Assembly (NCBI RefSeq): GCF_050948175.1
Contig: NC_135207.1
Location: 2,383,501 to 2,447,500 of the forward strand
DNA: 64,000 bases
Source: Xylocopa sonorina
Lineage: Eukaryota; Arthropoda; Insecta; Hymenoptera; Apidae
Direction: 5' to 3'
The notes under the pieces are model-generated. The model ran no database searches and was not told the DNA's origin. It saw only the letters and a program-made list of their open reading frames with translations. A program made the translations under genes and the position numbers. This document shows, in pieces, positions 13,105-24,189 of this stretch (position 1 is the stretch's first letter; each line of letters opens with the position of its first letter).

Positions 13105-14200
13105 AAAAACCAGTCTGCGATTGTTCCAACCAACAACCACAAAATTATACTACTTTGTTGGAAACTTACTATTGTTTATTTGCACTTTGACTGATTCTTT
13201 CTTTCAAAGAAATTTTATGCACGTCCAAGAAAGTTCTTTGAATAGACCGTGTCAATGATCGTAGAAACGACGATTTTACAAAGAAATGCAATTTTTTGAA
13301 ATTCCTTTAAGTGGTCCGCAAGCTTCGAAAAAGCAGTCTGCGATTGTTCGAACCAACAACCACAAAATTATACTACTTTGTTGGAAACTTACTATTGTTT
13401 ATTTGCACTTTGACTGATTCTTTCTTTCAAACAAATTTCATGCACGTCCAAGAATGTTCTTTGAATAGACTGTGTCAATGATCGTAGAAACGACGATTTT
13501 ACAAAGAAATGCAATTTTTAAGTGGTTCGCAAGCTTCGAAAGGCAATCTGCGATTGTTCGAACCAACAACTACAAAATTATACTACTTTGTTGGAAACTT
13601 ACTATTGTTTATTTGCACTTTGACTGATTCTCTGTTTGAAAGCAATTTTATGCATGTTTAATAATGTTCTTTGAATAGACCGTGTCAATGATCGTAGAAA
13701 CGACGATTTTACAAAGAAATGCAATTTTTAAGTGGTTCGCAAGCTTCGAAAAAGCAGTCTGCGATTGTTCCAACCAACAACTACAAAATTATACTACTTT
13801 GTTGGAAACTTACTATTGTTTATTTGCACTTTGACTGATTCTCTGTTTGAAAGAAATTTTATGCATGTTTAATAATGTTCTTTGAATAGACTGTGTCAAT
13901 GATCGTAGAAACGACGATTTTACAAAGAAATGCAGTTTTTTGAAATTCCTTTAAGTGTTTCACAAGCTTCGAAAAAGCAGTCTGCGATTGTTCGAACCAA
14001 CAACTACACAATTATACTACTTTGTTGGAAACTTACAACTGTCTATTTACACTTTGACTGATTCTCTGTTTGAAAGAAATTTTGTGCACAGAGAAATGCA
14101 ATTTTTTGAAATTCCGTGTCAACAATCGTAGAAACGACGATTTTACAAAGAAATGCAGTTTTTTAAAATTCCTTGAAGTGGTTCGCAAGCTTGGAGGAAG
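13105..14200 (+). repeat. Tandem array, 5 copies, unit 210-223 bp
   Basis: The phrase CAGTCTGCGATTGTTC (one copy CAATCTG) recurs at about 13,111, 13,334, 13,544, 13,755 and 13,978, with spacings of 223, 210, 211 and 223 bp. The two size classes differ by a 12-13 bp insertion near TTGAAATTCCTTT. The copies are highly similar by eye. The last copy is rearranged and shortened. Confidence 0.9.
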
Positions 14201-14229
14201 ATGGAGATGGATGTGCAAGTGTAAAGAAC

Positions 14230-14614
14230 AATGTTGCTAGCCCGTGCGTTCCATAATTAATTGTCTGTGATTCCTACGGCGAAGGATGTAAAAGCGAGCG
14301 AACTGGATGCGACCAGTAACCATAGATGGCAGTTCGATGACTCGGAAAAGTCTGGTCACCGTGGGATCCACGGTGCGTTTCGAACTTCTCAGCGCAGCAG
14401 TGGCGCATTTTTTTCCCGGCTGTATCGTCGCGACGTCGTCTGGCGTTTCGTTTCACTTTATTTCGATCGCCTCGCTCCGCTGTCTGTTTCGTCACCTGTC
14501 ACCCCTTCGACTTGCATAAGTAATGCAACCGACGCGTGCATAAGTGAATTTTAACTCACCCACTGAGTATTGCCTGGCTTTTGTCCTAAACCTGCGTACC
14601 ATTAACTCAGTTAT
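14230..14614. other. GC-richer intergenic pocket, no gene recognised
   Basis: Open frames of 70-97 codons occur on both strands over the same bases, as expected when stop codons are scarce in CpG-rich DNA. No conserved motif or RNA gene was seen. Confidence 0.4.
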
Positions 14615-14796
14615 ATCACTATCGAGAAGAAATGCCACAAATGGAGCTACTTTACGAACTTTTTCCTTTTTTTTTTTTAGTGCAGCAAGTAATTCCAATT
14701 TCCTGATTCGATGAAATCGCGATGAATTCTTGTGTTCACATTGAGAAATCACTATCGAGAAGAAACGCCGCAAACGGGGCTACTTTACGAACTCTT
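14615..14796 (-). repeat. Dispersed repeat, copy 2, flanked by a 48-bp direct repeat
   Basis: The 70-bp core at 14,680-14,749 matches 7151-7220 with three differences and is preceded by a T-rich tract on the + strand. It lies between two near-identical direct repeats (14,615-14,663 and 14,748-14,796, each containing ATCACTATCGAGAAGAAA). A target-site duplication this long would be unusual, so a 133-bp tandem duplication that includes the core is the other reading. Confidence 0.65.
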
Positions 14797-14979
14797 AAGT
14801 TTTCCTTCGATCAAAATGCATTCCAGATTTTTACTCTTAACAAATGCAGTTCCACAATTCACGATACGTTGGCGCAGATTATTCTTGTGGTCAGGGATTT
14901 ATCGAAACAGAAAGATCTGGAATACTGAATGTTATAATTAGACACGTCGGTTATTACCAAAGTCAAAATTGTCTCTTCG

Positions 14980-16249
14980 CAAGTTAAAACACAAGTTAAT
15001 AAACAAACCTCTGATTTAAACAACAAAAATGTGCATTCTTGCATGAATAACCAAAGACAAGAGTTTGATGCTTCCTCTGACAACCCATAAAAATCTATAA
15101 ATCAAATTTTACTGTCGAATCACGAACTCTGCTCTCAAGACAGACATCTCGTGGAACTGGATTCCCCTCGTTCCTTCGTTCATCCAGTTTAATAATCGAA
15201 TATAAGGCAGTGAAAAGTCTGAGAATTAGAGAAATTTGTTCAAATCAGCTTAAAACACAAGTTAATAAACAAACCTCTGATTTAAACAACAAAAATGTGC
15301 GTTATTGCATGAATAACCAAAGACAAGAGTTTGATGTTTCCTCTGACAACCCATAAAAATCTATAAACCAAATAAATCAAATTTTCCTGTCAAATCACGA
15401 ACTCTGCTCTCAAGACAGAAATCTGGTGCAACTGAATTCCCCTCGTTCCTTCGTTCATCCAGTTTAATAATCGAACACAAGGCAGTGAAAAGTCTGAGAA
15501 TCGGAGAAATTTGTTCAAATCAGCTTGGACGTTAAAAAAACGAAATTTTGGAGAAGCTGGCGGCCTGTTTGCCACGAAATCAGCTTAAAACACAAGTTAA
15601 TAAACAAACCTCTGATTTAAACAACAAAAATGTGCGTTATTGCATGAATAACCAAAGACAAGAGTTTGATGTTTCCTCTGACAACCCATAAAAATCTATA
15701 AACCAAATAAATCAAATTTTCCTGTCAAATCACGAACTCTGCTCTCAAGACAGAAATCTGGTGCAACTGGATTCCCCTCGTTCCTTCGTTCATCCAGTTT
15801 AATAATCGAACACAAGGCAGTGAAAAGTCTGAGAATCGGAGAAATTTGTTCAAATCAGCTTGGACGTTAATGAAACGAAATTTTGGAGAAGCTGGCGGCC
15901 TGTTTGCCACGAAATCAGCTTAAAACACAAGTTAATAAACAAATCTCTGATTTAAACAACAAAAATGTGCGTTATTGCATGAATAACCAAAGACAAGAAT
16001 TTGATGCTTCCTCTGACAACCCATAAAAATCGATAAACCAAATAAATCAAATTTTCCTGTCGAATCACGAACTCTGCTCTCAAGACAGAAATCTGGTGCA
16101 ACTGGATTCCCCTCGTTCCTTCGTTCATCCAGTTTAATAATCGAACACAAGGCAGTGAAAAGTCTGAGAATCGGAGAAATTTGTTCAAATCAGCTTGGAC
16201 GTTAATGAAACGAAATTTTGGAGAAGCTGGCGGCCAGTTTGCCACGAAG
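14980..16249 (+). repeat. Tandem array, 4 copies, unit 335 bp (first about 267 bp)
   Basis: The phrase AAACACAAGTTAATAAAC recurs at about 14,986, 15,253, 15,589 and 15,924, with spacings of about 267, 335 and 335 bp. The first unit lacks part of the sequence ending in GGCGGCCTGTTTGCCACGAA. The copies are very similar. Each full unit has a 61-codon frame on the - strand with the same peptide, which is a repeat by-product. The last unit runs directly into the GC-rich segment at 16,250. Confidence 0.92.
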
Positions 16250-16678
16250 AAAAGCCTCGTCCTCAATTTTTCGAGCGAGCCGGCACGGCTGAACCGACGA
16301 TGGCAGCGTCGATTGAACACGGGCTGCGATCGTGCCGATTCCTCTGATTGGCCGAGCGAGCCGGCATTACTCACAGCGCAAGAAGACTCTTTGTCTGTTT
16401 TTCGTCCGGCCGACTAGCCGGCAACCGGCGGAGCGCAAGTTATACGTGCAGTCGGAGGTCCTTCAGCCATCGCGCCGGCTGCAATTATAACGCTCGCCTT
16501 CTGGTTCGATCTTGCTCGATTCGCGCGCACACGCCGCGATATTCTTCGACGGGCATCGCTCGCCTGAGATACGTGCCGGCCACGAAACGCGTCGGTGGTG
16601 TGCCTTTGAAAAAGTTACCAAAGACCGCGAGCAGCGAGGATATCAGGAAACGTCAGCAGTTTGTCGATTGACCCGAAG
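16250..16678 (+). promoter_or_regulatory. Candidate promoter or non-coding 5' exon with strong splice donor
   Basis: A sharply GC-rich segment follows the 335-bp array and ends at 16,678 with GAAG before GTAAGC, a near-perfect donor. No recognisable protein is encoded. It could be a distal first exon of the GLMP-like gene, whose start codon is 1.76 kb downstream, or of another + strand transcript. That the exon is real is an inference from composition and the donor. Confidence 0.35.
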
Positions 16679-18351
16679 GTAAGCCCCCTTTCGCGCGAAG
16701 ATCGACTCCACGACTCTCGATATTCTTCAGAAGAAGCAGTTCCCCCCCGTTTTCCTTCAAATTATCGTGTTTTTTCTAGTTTGCCACGCGTCTGGTAATC
16801 GCATGATCTATGCCTCTCGCGTTACACGCACGAACAGAGAGACGGAGACACGCGTTTTAGCGTTTCTTTGTGCGAAATGATCGTGGAATCAAGGTAAGAA
16901 TAGTATCGAGGAGTAGAACGAAACGAATGGAACTGGTGGGAGCCGATGTTTTCGAGACTTTACGCGATCCTCGTTTTCCATCCGGACGGTTCGCTCTTTG
17001 AAAAAGGCGTGAGGGAAGGAAAAATGTAGGGACGGTAAAACCAGTTTTAGAACGCGCTACCCGGTACATGGTATGATTATATTCCACCGCGGATCCCGAT
17101 TTCCTGCGACGACCTTCAGTGGAGTATCGTTAAATTGTTGAAGAGCATTGTCCGCGACTGTCTCGCAGTGCGAGTGCGTCTCTTCAAAGAAACTGCGTTA
17201 CCAAATTAAACGACCTTAAAAAATGGAGAAAATGATATCTCACATCCTATATATAGACGACTTTTGTTTGCTCGTATCTCGTGGTTGTTGCTGTAAAATT
17301 CTCAGAGTTGTAATCTTTTAAATTTGTATAAAAATTACGCAAAAGGAGGTACCAAGCGAGAAGTCGAAGAAACGAAGTCCCTTGAAACGCTAGACGCATG
17401 TACGTACGAATATTCGCGTGTGTGTGTGTGTATGTGCTTCAGGCGCGGACACTGCTTCGGTCAAGGTCGTAGTCTGCAAGTTAATGCTCTTTTTACACGT
17501 TCTCTTTCCTCGACTATACACGGTGTCCTGATAATACCACCATCGGCGACTGTCTGTACGAAACATTTTCAAACGATTATTTAGACACAAATGTAACTGA
17601 AACAGTAGGATAATATCGTCGTTTACCTTTGTAATAAAGTGTGTATCGTCGGTTTTATTGTTCGTATCCATCAACAGCGACTATCTTCGTCGAAATGATC
17701 GTTTCATTCGAACAGAGAATCATTCGAACGAGATACTGTGTCGAGGATTGGTAACTCCACCACCGTTGGCGGAATTTAATGGCCAATGGGGTACGAGTTT
17801 CCTTCCCTCGGCGCGAAATGCAGCCGTGCAAAAGATCGTTTCAACTTTACAGCGACCCAATATCGCATCTGGAGTGGACGTTAATCACGAAGTAAGTATA
17901 ACAATTCTTAACAAATCATTTAAGAAACGCATAAAACAGATCGAACTTAATTACGTACAATACGTTAACTTAAATAAATATATGCTCATAGTTCACGAAT
18001 TTTGTCTCGATTTTTAAGCAGTATCCGATCACTGAGCAGATACTATCGCGCACAGAAGTATCCATCGAATAAATTTTCTTTCCTGTGGACTTTAACGTGC
18101 AGCGTCATCTATGCGTCGACGAAGGAACTCGATGCACATTTCGACAAAGGTTTCGATAAATGCATTGCATTTACAGTGAAATATCGATTGAAATATGTTT
18201 GTAGACACGCAATATATTGTTATTGTTACTTTACGCGAGATTTTTTTCGAAAATTCGCGACGGTTCGATCATCCGAGGAATTCGTTGCAGATTTCGATGG
18301 CGCTGCGAGCAGTAACGCGCTTAGATCCATTTTGGTTCCTGCGATCGAGCC
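16679..18351. other. Region upstream of the GLMP-like gene
   Basis: Mixed composition, with a GC-richer patch at 16,780-17,100 and a short GT run at about 17,415. Open frames of 60-120 codons occur, but none shows a recognisable motif or persists across a splice site. Confidence 0.4.
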
Positions 18352-18434
18352 TCAGTAATGGTCAGTGGCGTCGCAAGTCGCGGTGGTGGTTGTCGGTAAA
18401 CGTTGGTATTTGTTGTTGTACACAACCAGACAGC
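18352..18434 (+). promoter_or_regulatory. Candidate transcription start and 5' leader of the GLMP-like gene
   Basis: Two copies of the arthropod initiator core TCAGT lie at 18,352 and 18,362, about 70-80 bases before the start codon, in a GC-rich segment. No TATA box or downstream promoter element is evident. Transcription from here would give a short leader and would make the 16.25-16.68 kb segment unnecessary for this gene. Confidence 0.35.
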
Positions 18435-20605
18435 ATGAATAATGTTTCCGTGTTGCTGCTTTTGTTTGTTACGCTGCTAGGTATCGGATGTTGCACGCAA
18501 AGAACCGTAAGTAATGCAACTTGCGTAGTCGATTGTTCGAACGTTAATTGGAATTAGCACGGTTATTCGAGTCGACGTCCGTTTTTCAGCGAAACGACCC
18601 ACGGTCCTGTTTAATATGATTCATTCTACGATTGTTCTATCGCGCGGGCAAAGTCGATTTAGAAATTATTTTGTTGCACCTCGCGATTGTTGTTCAATGA
18701 CAATTCGATGGTAATTGGGAGCAATACGCTACTTAATGAGGAACACGAGTTCCCATAACCCATTTAGTAATTAACGTGAGAACCCTGATAATCAGGCGAT
18801 TAACGATGATTTAGTCTGTCGACGTTTTTCGGTCAATTTTAAGTAAATAACGTTATTTGACGACAGATAAGCGAGTCTGAGATATATAAAATTACAGCAT
18901 ACAAGTAATGATGAAAGTTAATAAAAAATATTAAATATATAGCGATTGAAAATTAAGTTTTGCATAGTCCTTTCAGTTTTTATATAAATATTTAATTAAA
19001 TTATTTGTCAAATTGTTAGCGTTTAATTGTAATAAAATGCAAGCGAAATGTGATCTTATATAGTTCTCTAATTATAATGATGTACTACTTAATTATTGAG
19101 TTGTAAACAATACATTTACATTTTTTTATATAAAAGAATTTGCCTGGCACTAGTTACGATCATGGGTGAATCCAGACTGTGGCACGATATGTAAAGACAA
19201 AAATGTAACAACAGTTTATCTAAGAGCCGATGGTCCCAATGACACTCTCCATTATTTGTGGGATTTCGATGGTAATCCATCCATATTGCTAGCGCTAACT
19301 TCATCGTCGACTTATCTCAACATAAGTTGGGAAGATTTTCTTCTTAAGAAAGAAAATTCTATAATGTTTACCGAAGAACCGATCTATACTTTCGGCGTAG
19401 TTTTAAATAAGGTCAGTATACACAAGATCGCCAGATTGATATTTGCGAGTAAAGTATTAATAAAGTTAATATTTTTCAGATAATAGAGTTCAACGATGTA
19501 AATGACACAGCAATAATAAACATTGCTAACATAATAAATACAAATATTTTACATCCAATGTTCTTTCAATGGGAGCGCAAGACTTTGATACAAAATAATG
19601 AATTTGTCACACTGAACGTGGAAGGTAGCTATTACAATGACACTGCCATGAATATTAGCAGACATGGAAGTGTGAAGCTTTCGGTACAGTATTCTGCCGC
19701 TATATAAATTCACAATATCGCAGTTATGCATTTATCACTGTAATCATTGTTTATTTTTTAGTTAAGAGGATTTTGCTCTCTCGATCACTCAGAAGTTATG
19801 CCTCACATGTTGCACACTGAAAACTCTACCCAGATTGATATTATTCTCGACAATATGCAGACAAATAAAACCTTTAACAATAGCAGATTTGCCATCGAGT
19901 TGCTAGTAGTGGGCGAAGCGAATCCAGATATTCCCATGTTTATTAATCCAAAAAAGAGTTTAGACGACGAACATACACCTGGCATATTTGAGGCAATTCA
20001 TTATAATTTATAATAATTTTAAAACTATTTCAACATCATTGTAATATTAATCGTACTTTCCAGGTTGTCGAAGTTAGAACACCGCCATACAAAAGCATGG
20101 ACAACTATCTCGACGAAGGAGCCTACTTGCAATGGAGACCAGTTTCATATACAACTGTGTCTCGTGACGTAACAAGCTCGACAGAAACAATACAGTACCC
20201 ACCAATAAAAGTGTCTAATCACACAAGTGCTATTGTAACTTCTATGTTGTATTGCTATTACGGAGAGAAGGTGAATGATTTGCTTACACAAAGAATTATT
20301 GTATCATTGGGAGCAAAGGGCGATGGTTTTTACAAAAGAACCTATTATTCTACATGGTAATTTTTTTTTAGTTCTTTTTGTTCTAATATACACTAATTAA
20401 CGTTGATATGTATATATTTGTTTTTTTTTTTAGGACGTTTTTAATTGGATACGGTACACCACCCAATGAACGATTTTCTTACTTGGTAATTATGATCATT
20501 TCAATTGGTCTTGGCCTTCCGCTAACTATTTTGGTAGCAACTGGCATCTATCTCTGTGTCCGTAAACTGCCTAAACGTAACAGCGAGGTGTATTTAAGTC
20601 AATGA
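18435..20605 (+). CDS. GLMP: Glycosylated lysosomal membrane protein (GLMP / NCU-G1 family), six exons
   Basis: Six exons join into 409 residues: 18435-18506, 19154-19411, 19480-19683, 19762-19992, 20064-20356 and 20434-20605. The first four junctions are phase 0 and the last is phase 2. Residues 1-20 form a signal peptide, about ten N-glycosylation sequons dot the lumenal part (for example NDTLH, LNISW, ENST), and one membrane span lies at about 369-395 before a short basic tail. Family landmarks I recognise are DTLHYLW, SLDDEHTPGIFE, YLQWRPVSY and WTFLIGYGTPP. Length fits the vertebrate protein (about 404). In mammals GLMP is a lysosomal membrane glycoprotein that stabilises the transporter MFSD1. 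The tail ends Y-L-S-Q, lacking the hydrophobic residue of a YXX-hydrophobic lysosomal sorting signal. The exon 4 donor is GC rather than GT. Identity rests on recalled family sequence and is strong. Confidence 0.93.
19993..20063 (+). other. GLMP: Probable GC-AG intron in the GLMP-like gene
   Basis: Exon 4 must join GIFE to VVEV to keep the family alignment. The sequence after the GAG codon is GCAATT, and no GT occurs before the in-frame stop that would allow a normal donor. The acceptor is a good TTTCCAG. This 71-base intron therefore appears to be of the minor GC-AG class. Confidence 0.75.
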
Positions 20606-20849
20606 AAGTATTCTGTAGACCGTTGAAAGTTTCGAAGCGCATTAATGTTCTGAGAAAAATTCGTGCACGTTTAGTTGCATCTGCCGGCATATCACTATTT
20701 AAACTTTACAAAAGAGATATTCTTATATTTATATAAATAGCACATATATTTTTACACCTATTTTCAAATTGATAGGAGATAATCAATTTGAGGTATATAT
20801 TAGTGCAACGCATACAAATAATACTGTACAAATTTATACACGGTTCATC

Positions 20850-20855
20850 AATAAA
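20850..20855 (+). terminator. Polyadenylation signal AATAAA of the GLMP-like gene
   Basis: A canonical AATAAA lies 245 bases after the stop codon, in AT-rich sequence, and is the first one on the + strand after the coding region that I see. It predicts a 3' untranslated region of about 260-280 bases. Confidence 0.55.
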
Positions 20856-20869
20856 CTACAAACGAACAA

Positions 20870-21200
20870 TTTTCAGACGAACCATTACCTTTCGAACTGA
20901 GAAGCGTGCGTAGAACACTCTGTTACTCTCCTACGACATTTTCTAACATTGTATTTCGAAACGCGCGCTTAAATAGATATTCAAACAATGTCGATATTAT
21001 ACAAAATGTGAAATATAGAAACAAATAAAATAACTGCAGACAAAAGTAGACGAAATAAAACAGCACCTGGTAGGATCAAACTCGTGAAAGGTGAAATAAA
21101 AGAAAGAAAAACAAATTCAGGCGATATATATTGCGATATGCACAATGGCGACGCGTTGGCAGTAAGATCGCAGCACAATCGCCAAACCAATAGTTTCTTA
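20870..21200. other. Intergenic spacer, nothing recognised
   Basis: AT-rich sequence between the GLMP-like polyadenylation signal and the GC-rich island that starts near 21.2 kb. No gene or repeat is supported. Confidence 0.5.
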
Positions 21201-23326
21201 AGGAAAGCCTCTGCTGTGAGCCAGCAGACACTGTCGACAATTCCGTAAGGGTGGCTGGCGAATGTTTTTAGGCGACGATAGTAAAGGTGGCGCGGTGTGG
21301 TGCCGTGTTCCTCGCTATCATGGGGGTGGCGGGAGAGGTACAGTCAGTGAAGAAGTACATTTTCATTGATCCACTGGTGGTACCGTAGGGGGCATGCGAA
21401 TTTACGAATCCCAACAACAATATCGACCTCCGCCGTAGTCTTTATTTTTGAATTCCCAAACACCACGATCGCCCAAAGAGCTGTGGAATCCCCCTTCGAC
21501 CCGCTCCACCCATGGATCCCGTTCGCGGTAGGATCTGGAGGAGTATCCAGCGGAAAACCGTGGACTCGTTTAACGATGATACTCGTGGAGGAAGCGTATA
21601 CCGCAATTGTCATTGGGTGAGTACGGATTCGTAGCTGCGACAGTCTCTCGCGCAGGTTAGTCGAGCGTGGTGGGCGGTCAGAGTTGTCGGGAAGGGTGGC
21701 AGAGAGGTGGTGGGTTCGCGTTCGGTTGCGAGTCGTGCGCGTATGTACTTATACGTACAACAGGGGTGCCTCGAAACTAGTTCCCGTGGATTCCGCTGCG
21801 CGAGATTGGCGCGTGGCGGTGCAATAACGTCCGCGTCGGGTTTGTCGAATCGCGACACGGCCCTCGAGCGAGAAAGCCTTTCGACCAGTTAAATTGGGAA
21901 AGTGTGCGCGCCAGACAGGGACTGCCCCAATTGGGCCCCCGACGAACTCAGTGCCGACTAAGAACCGATGAGAACGTTCGTGGAGCACCCGTAGCCGGGC
22001 GATAATAAAACGGAAAGGCGGAACGCGGACGCGGAGAACGCAGACGGGACGGGGTAGAATGTGCCAGTGGCGACCTGAGCGGGCGAGATAGAATTCGCAT
22101 CGAGAGAGAGAGAGAGAGAGAAAGGAGGGAGGAATCAGGAATAGAGGCGAACACAGGGGCGGGCTGGTAACGGCGATGAAGAAAGAGTGAGAAAGTGCTG
22201 GACAGGAGGTATACAGTGACAGAGGGAACCGGAGTAAATCAAGAAGAGGGGCAGAAGAGAAGGAGAGGGGCGGGTGTTAGAAAGAACGATAGAGAGGTAG
22301 AGGGAGAGAGGGTTAGAGAGTGAGAGAGAGAGAGAGGGAGAGAAGAGACACGCGCGCGCGCGCGCGCGTTTACGTGCCAGAAAGAACCGACGGACAAAAG
22401 GAAGCGGAGAGGACCCGGTCGGTCCTTCGGTCAGGAGAGTTAAGGGTACGAAGGAAGGCAGGAAGACAGGAAAGTAGGGAGGGATCGTAGTCAGACGAAG
22501 CTGCGTTACGGTGCGCGCACGGGTGCGATACGAGCGGCAGAGAGAACGCGTCGGGTTCTGTCCCCGAGGAAGGGACCGTCGCGCGCAACGCGATCAATTT
22601 TCGTTGCGACGCGGGCGGCTAGACCGAAGGAACAGGAAGAAATGACGACTGCAGCGAGATACCGATAACCGGCCGGATAATGTTGTCGCAGAGCAAGTTT
22701 TACGCTCTCTTTATCCACTACACGTTCGTGTAGCGCGACACGGGGCGGGTCCTTGCCGCTGCGGTGGAAGAACAGTGCTGTCGGAAGAGGAGGTGCCAGG
22801 CGCGAGGAGAGCAAAAGGACACGAGCAGGAAGAACCGTAGGAAGGAAGCGTTCACGGGTGTAAAACCAAGGGGCCGCCAAGTGGAGAGTTCGTTTCGGGT
22901 AAATCGGAGGATCCGTGGACGACGAACACCCGAGGAACCGGGATACGTTGCGTGATCGTCGCCGTTTCGAGCCGTTGCTAAGAGAAATGGAACGACGGTG
23001 GGAAGAAGAGAAGGAAACGGGAGAAAGGGAACGGAGGCAGTAAGAAAGAGGCGCGCACATACACACGCGTATATATACGTGTATATATATACGGAAAAGA
23101 CAAAAAACGTTTGGTCGTCGTACGGTGCGTGTTCAGTTTACAGTGTCTTGTTGCTTGGTAGTGGTGCTACCCTTGCCGTAGCTGAACAAGCAAGGCCCGC
23201 GGAGGTATCTCAGAACCCGCCCCTCCTCGACGTCGCAGTGCCTCTTCTTCATATCGCTACGTCGTGCTTTTCTCGTTCAAAAACCGCGACTGTACATCTC
23301 CACGCTACCGGAGAAACTCCTTGACC
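21200..23326 (+). promoter_or_regulatory. Long GC- and GA-rich island, candidate promoter and 5' untranslated exon
   Basis: About 2.1 kb of GC-rich sequence with purine-rich + strand stretches, (GA)n at 22,102-22,121 and about 22,310-22,340, and (CG)n at 22,351-22,368. Initiator-like TCAGTT lies at 23,133, downstream of TATA-rich sequence at 23,070-23,092, though the spacing is not ideal. Strong donor matches follow 21,616 (TTGG before GTGAGT) and 23,326 (GACC before GTAAGT). Open frames on both strands (up to 186 codons, 22,506-23,066 on -) carry no recognisable domain. The nearest downstream + strand gene is para, whose 5' leader exons in other insects lie far upstream, so a distal para first exon is possible but not shown. 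Confidence 0.4.
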
Positions 23327-23329
23327 GTA

Positions 23330-24189
23330 AGTGCTAAGCGACAAATTCAATCGCACAAATTTTACCACTCCAATGTACATTTCTGATGCTCGTTTTGGGA
23401 AATTACCATTTTCGTCGCGAGAAGTGGAAGCCTTCCTGAAACTTTGGTTCGTTTAACGGTTAAATGTAATCGGCAACGATCGTTTTACTTAGGCTGGAGT
23501 TCGAGTTGGCTGGCGTAAACATCTCGCGTAAGGTATTTCGTTGATTTTACTACTTGGAAACCGCGTGTGCCTCTCCGGTGGAGGCGCTAATGGCGCTACC
23601 GTGCAGCCTGACCACGTAACACGAATAAATCGTTGCCGCAACATCCTTTCCATATATCTATCAATTCTCTTCGAGGTGTAATCGAAACTCTCTTAGACCC
23701 GCGAGTAATAATGCGTGCGTGCATTATGCGACACGATGAAATGTAACAAATGTTCCTCCTCGTCGACGAACGTCCCTTCCATTCTCTGTAATCAATTACC
23801 GTGACTACTGTACAGTTTCGATTGGGCTGAACGCGATACCACGAATCGAATTGCAAGGCGACGCGTACATGTAGATAGAGGACGTATAGATAGATGTAGG
23901 TAGAGACACGCGAGCACGGAGATGGGGTATATATCTACGTATAGCGTGACGCGCGACCGCCGTTCCATTCTCGATATATCGATCGACAGGCCGCCTCGGT
24001 CAGGGATCAGTCAGGGGTTCACTCTCGTGATGACGATAAGCGCTTGCTCTTCTTCTTTGCTCTCTCTTCTCGAGATTAGTCGCACGAGAAATAGCTCTGG
24101 CTGCCTTTGTGTTCGACGAAGGTCGTATTCGCCGGTGCGCACACCGCGCGTCGGTGTTATATATCGTGGGCTTACTGGTGAAACATAGT
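23330..24189. other. Intergenic or intronic stretch, nothing recognised
   Basis: Moderate GC content with short random frames on both strands and TAGA/GTAG-rich sequence near 23,870-23,900. No conserved exon can be supported. Confidence 0.4.

Noticed and set aside
12621..13142. 173-codon - strand frame
   Set aside because: Crosses the GTAG microsatellite (repeating Leu-Pro-Thr-Tyr) and has no recognisable motif.
15390..16374. Repeated - strand frames with the same 61-residue peptide
   Set aside because: The peptide recurs because it lies inside the 335-bp tandem unit; there is no family match.
22506..23066. 186-codon - strand frame
   Set aside because: Lies in a GC/GA-rich island where stops are scarce; no family features, and frames exist on the other strand too.
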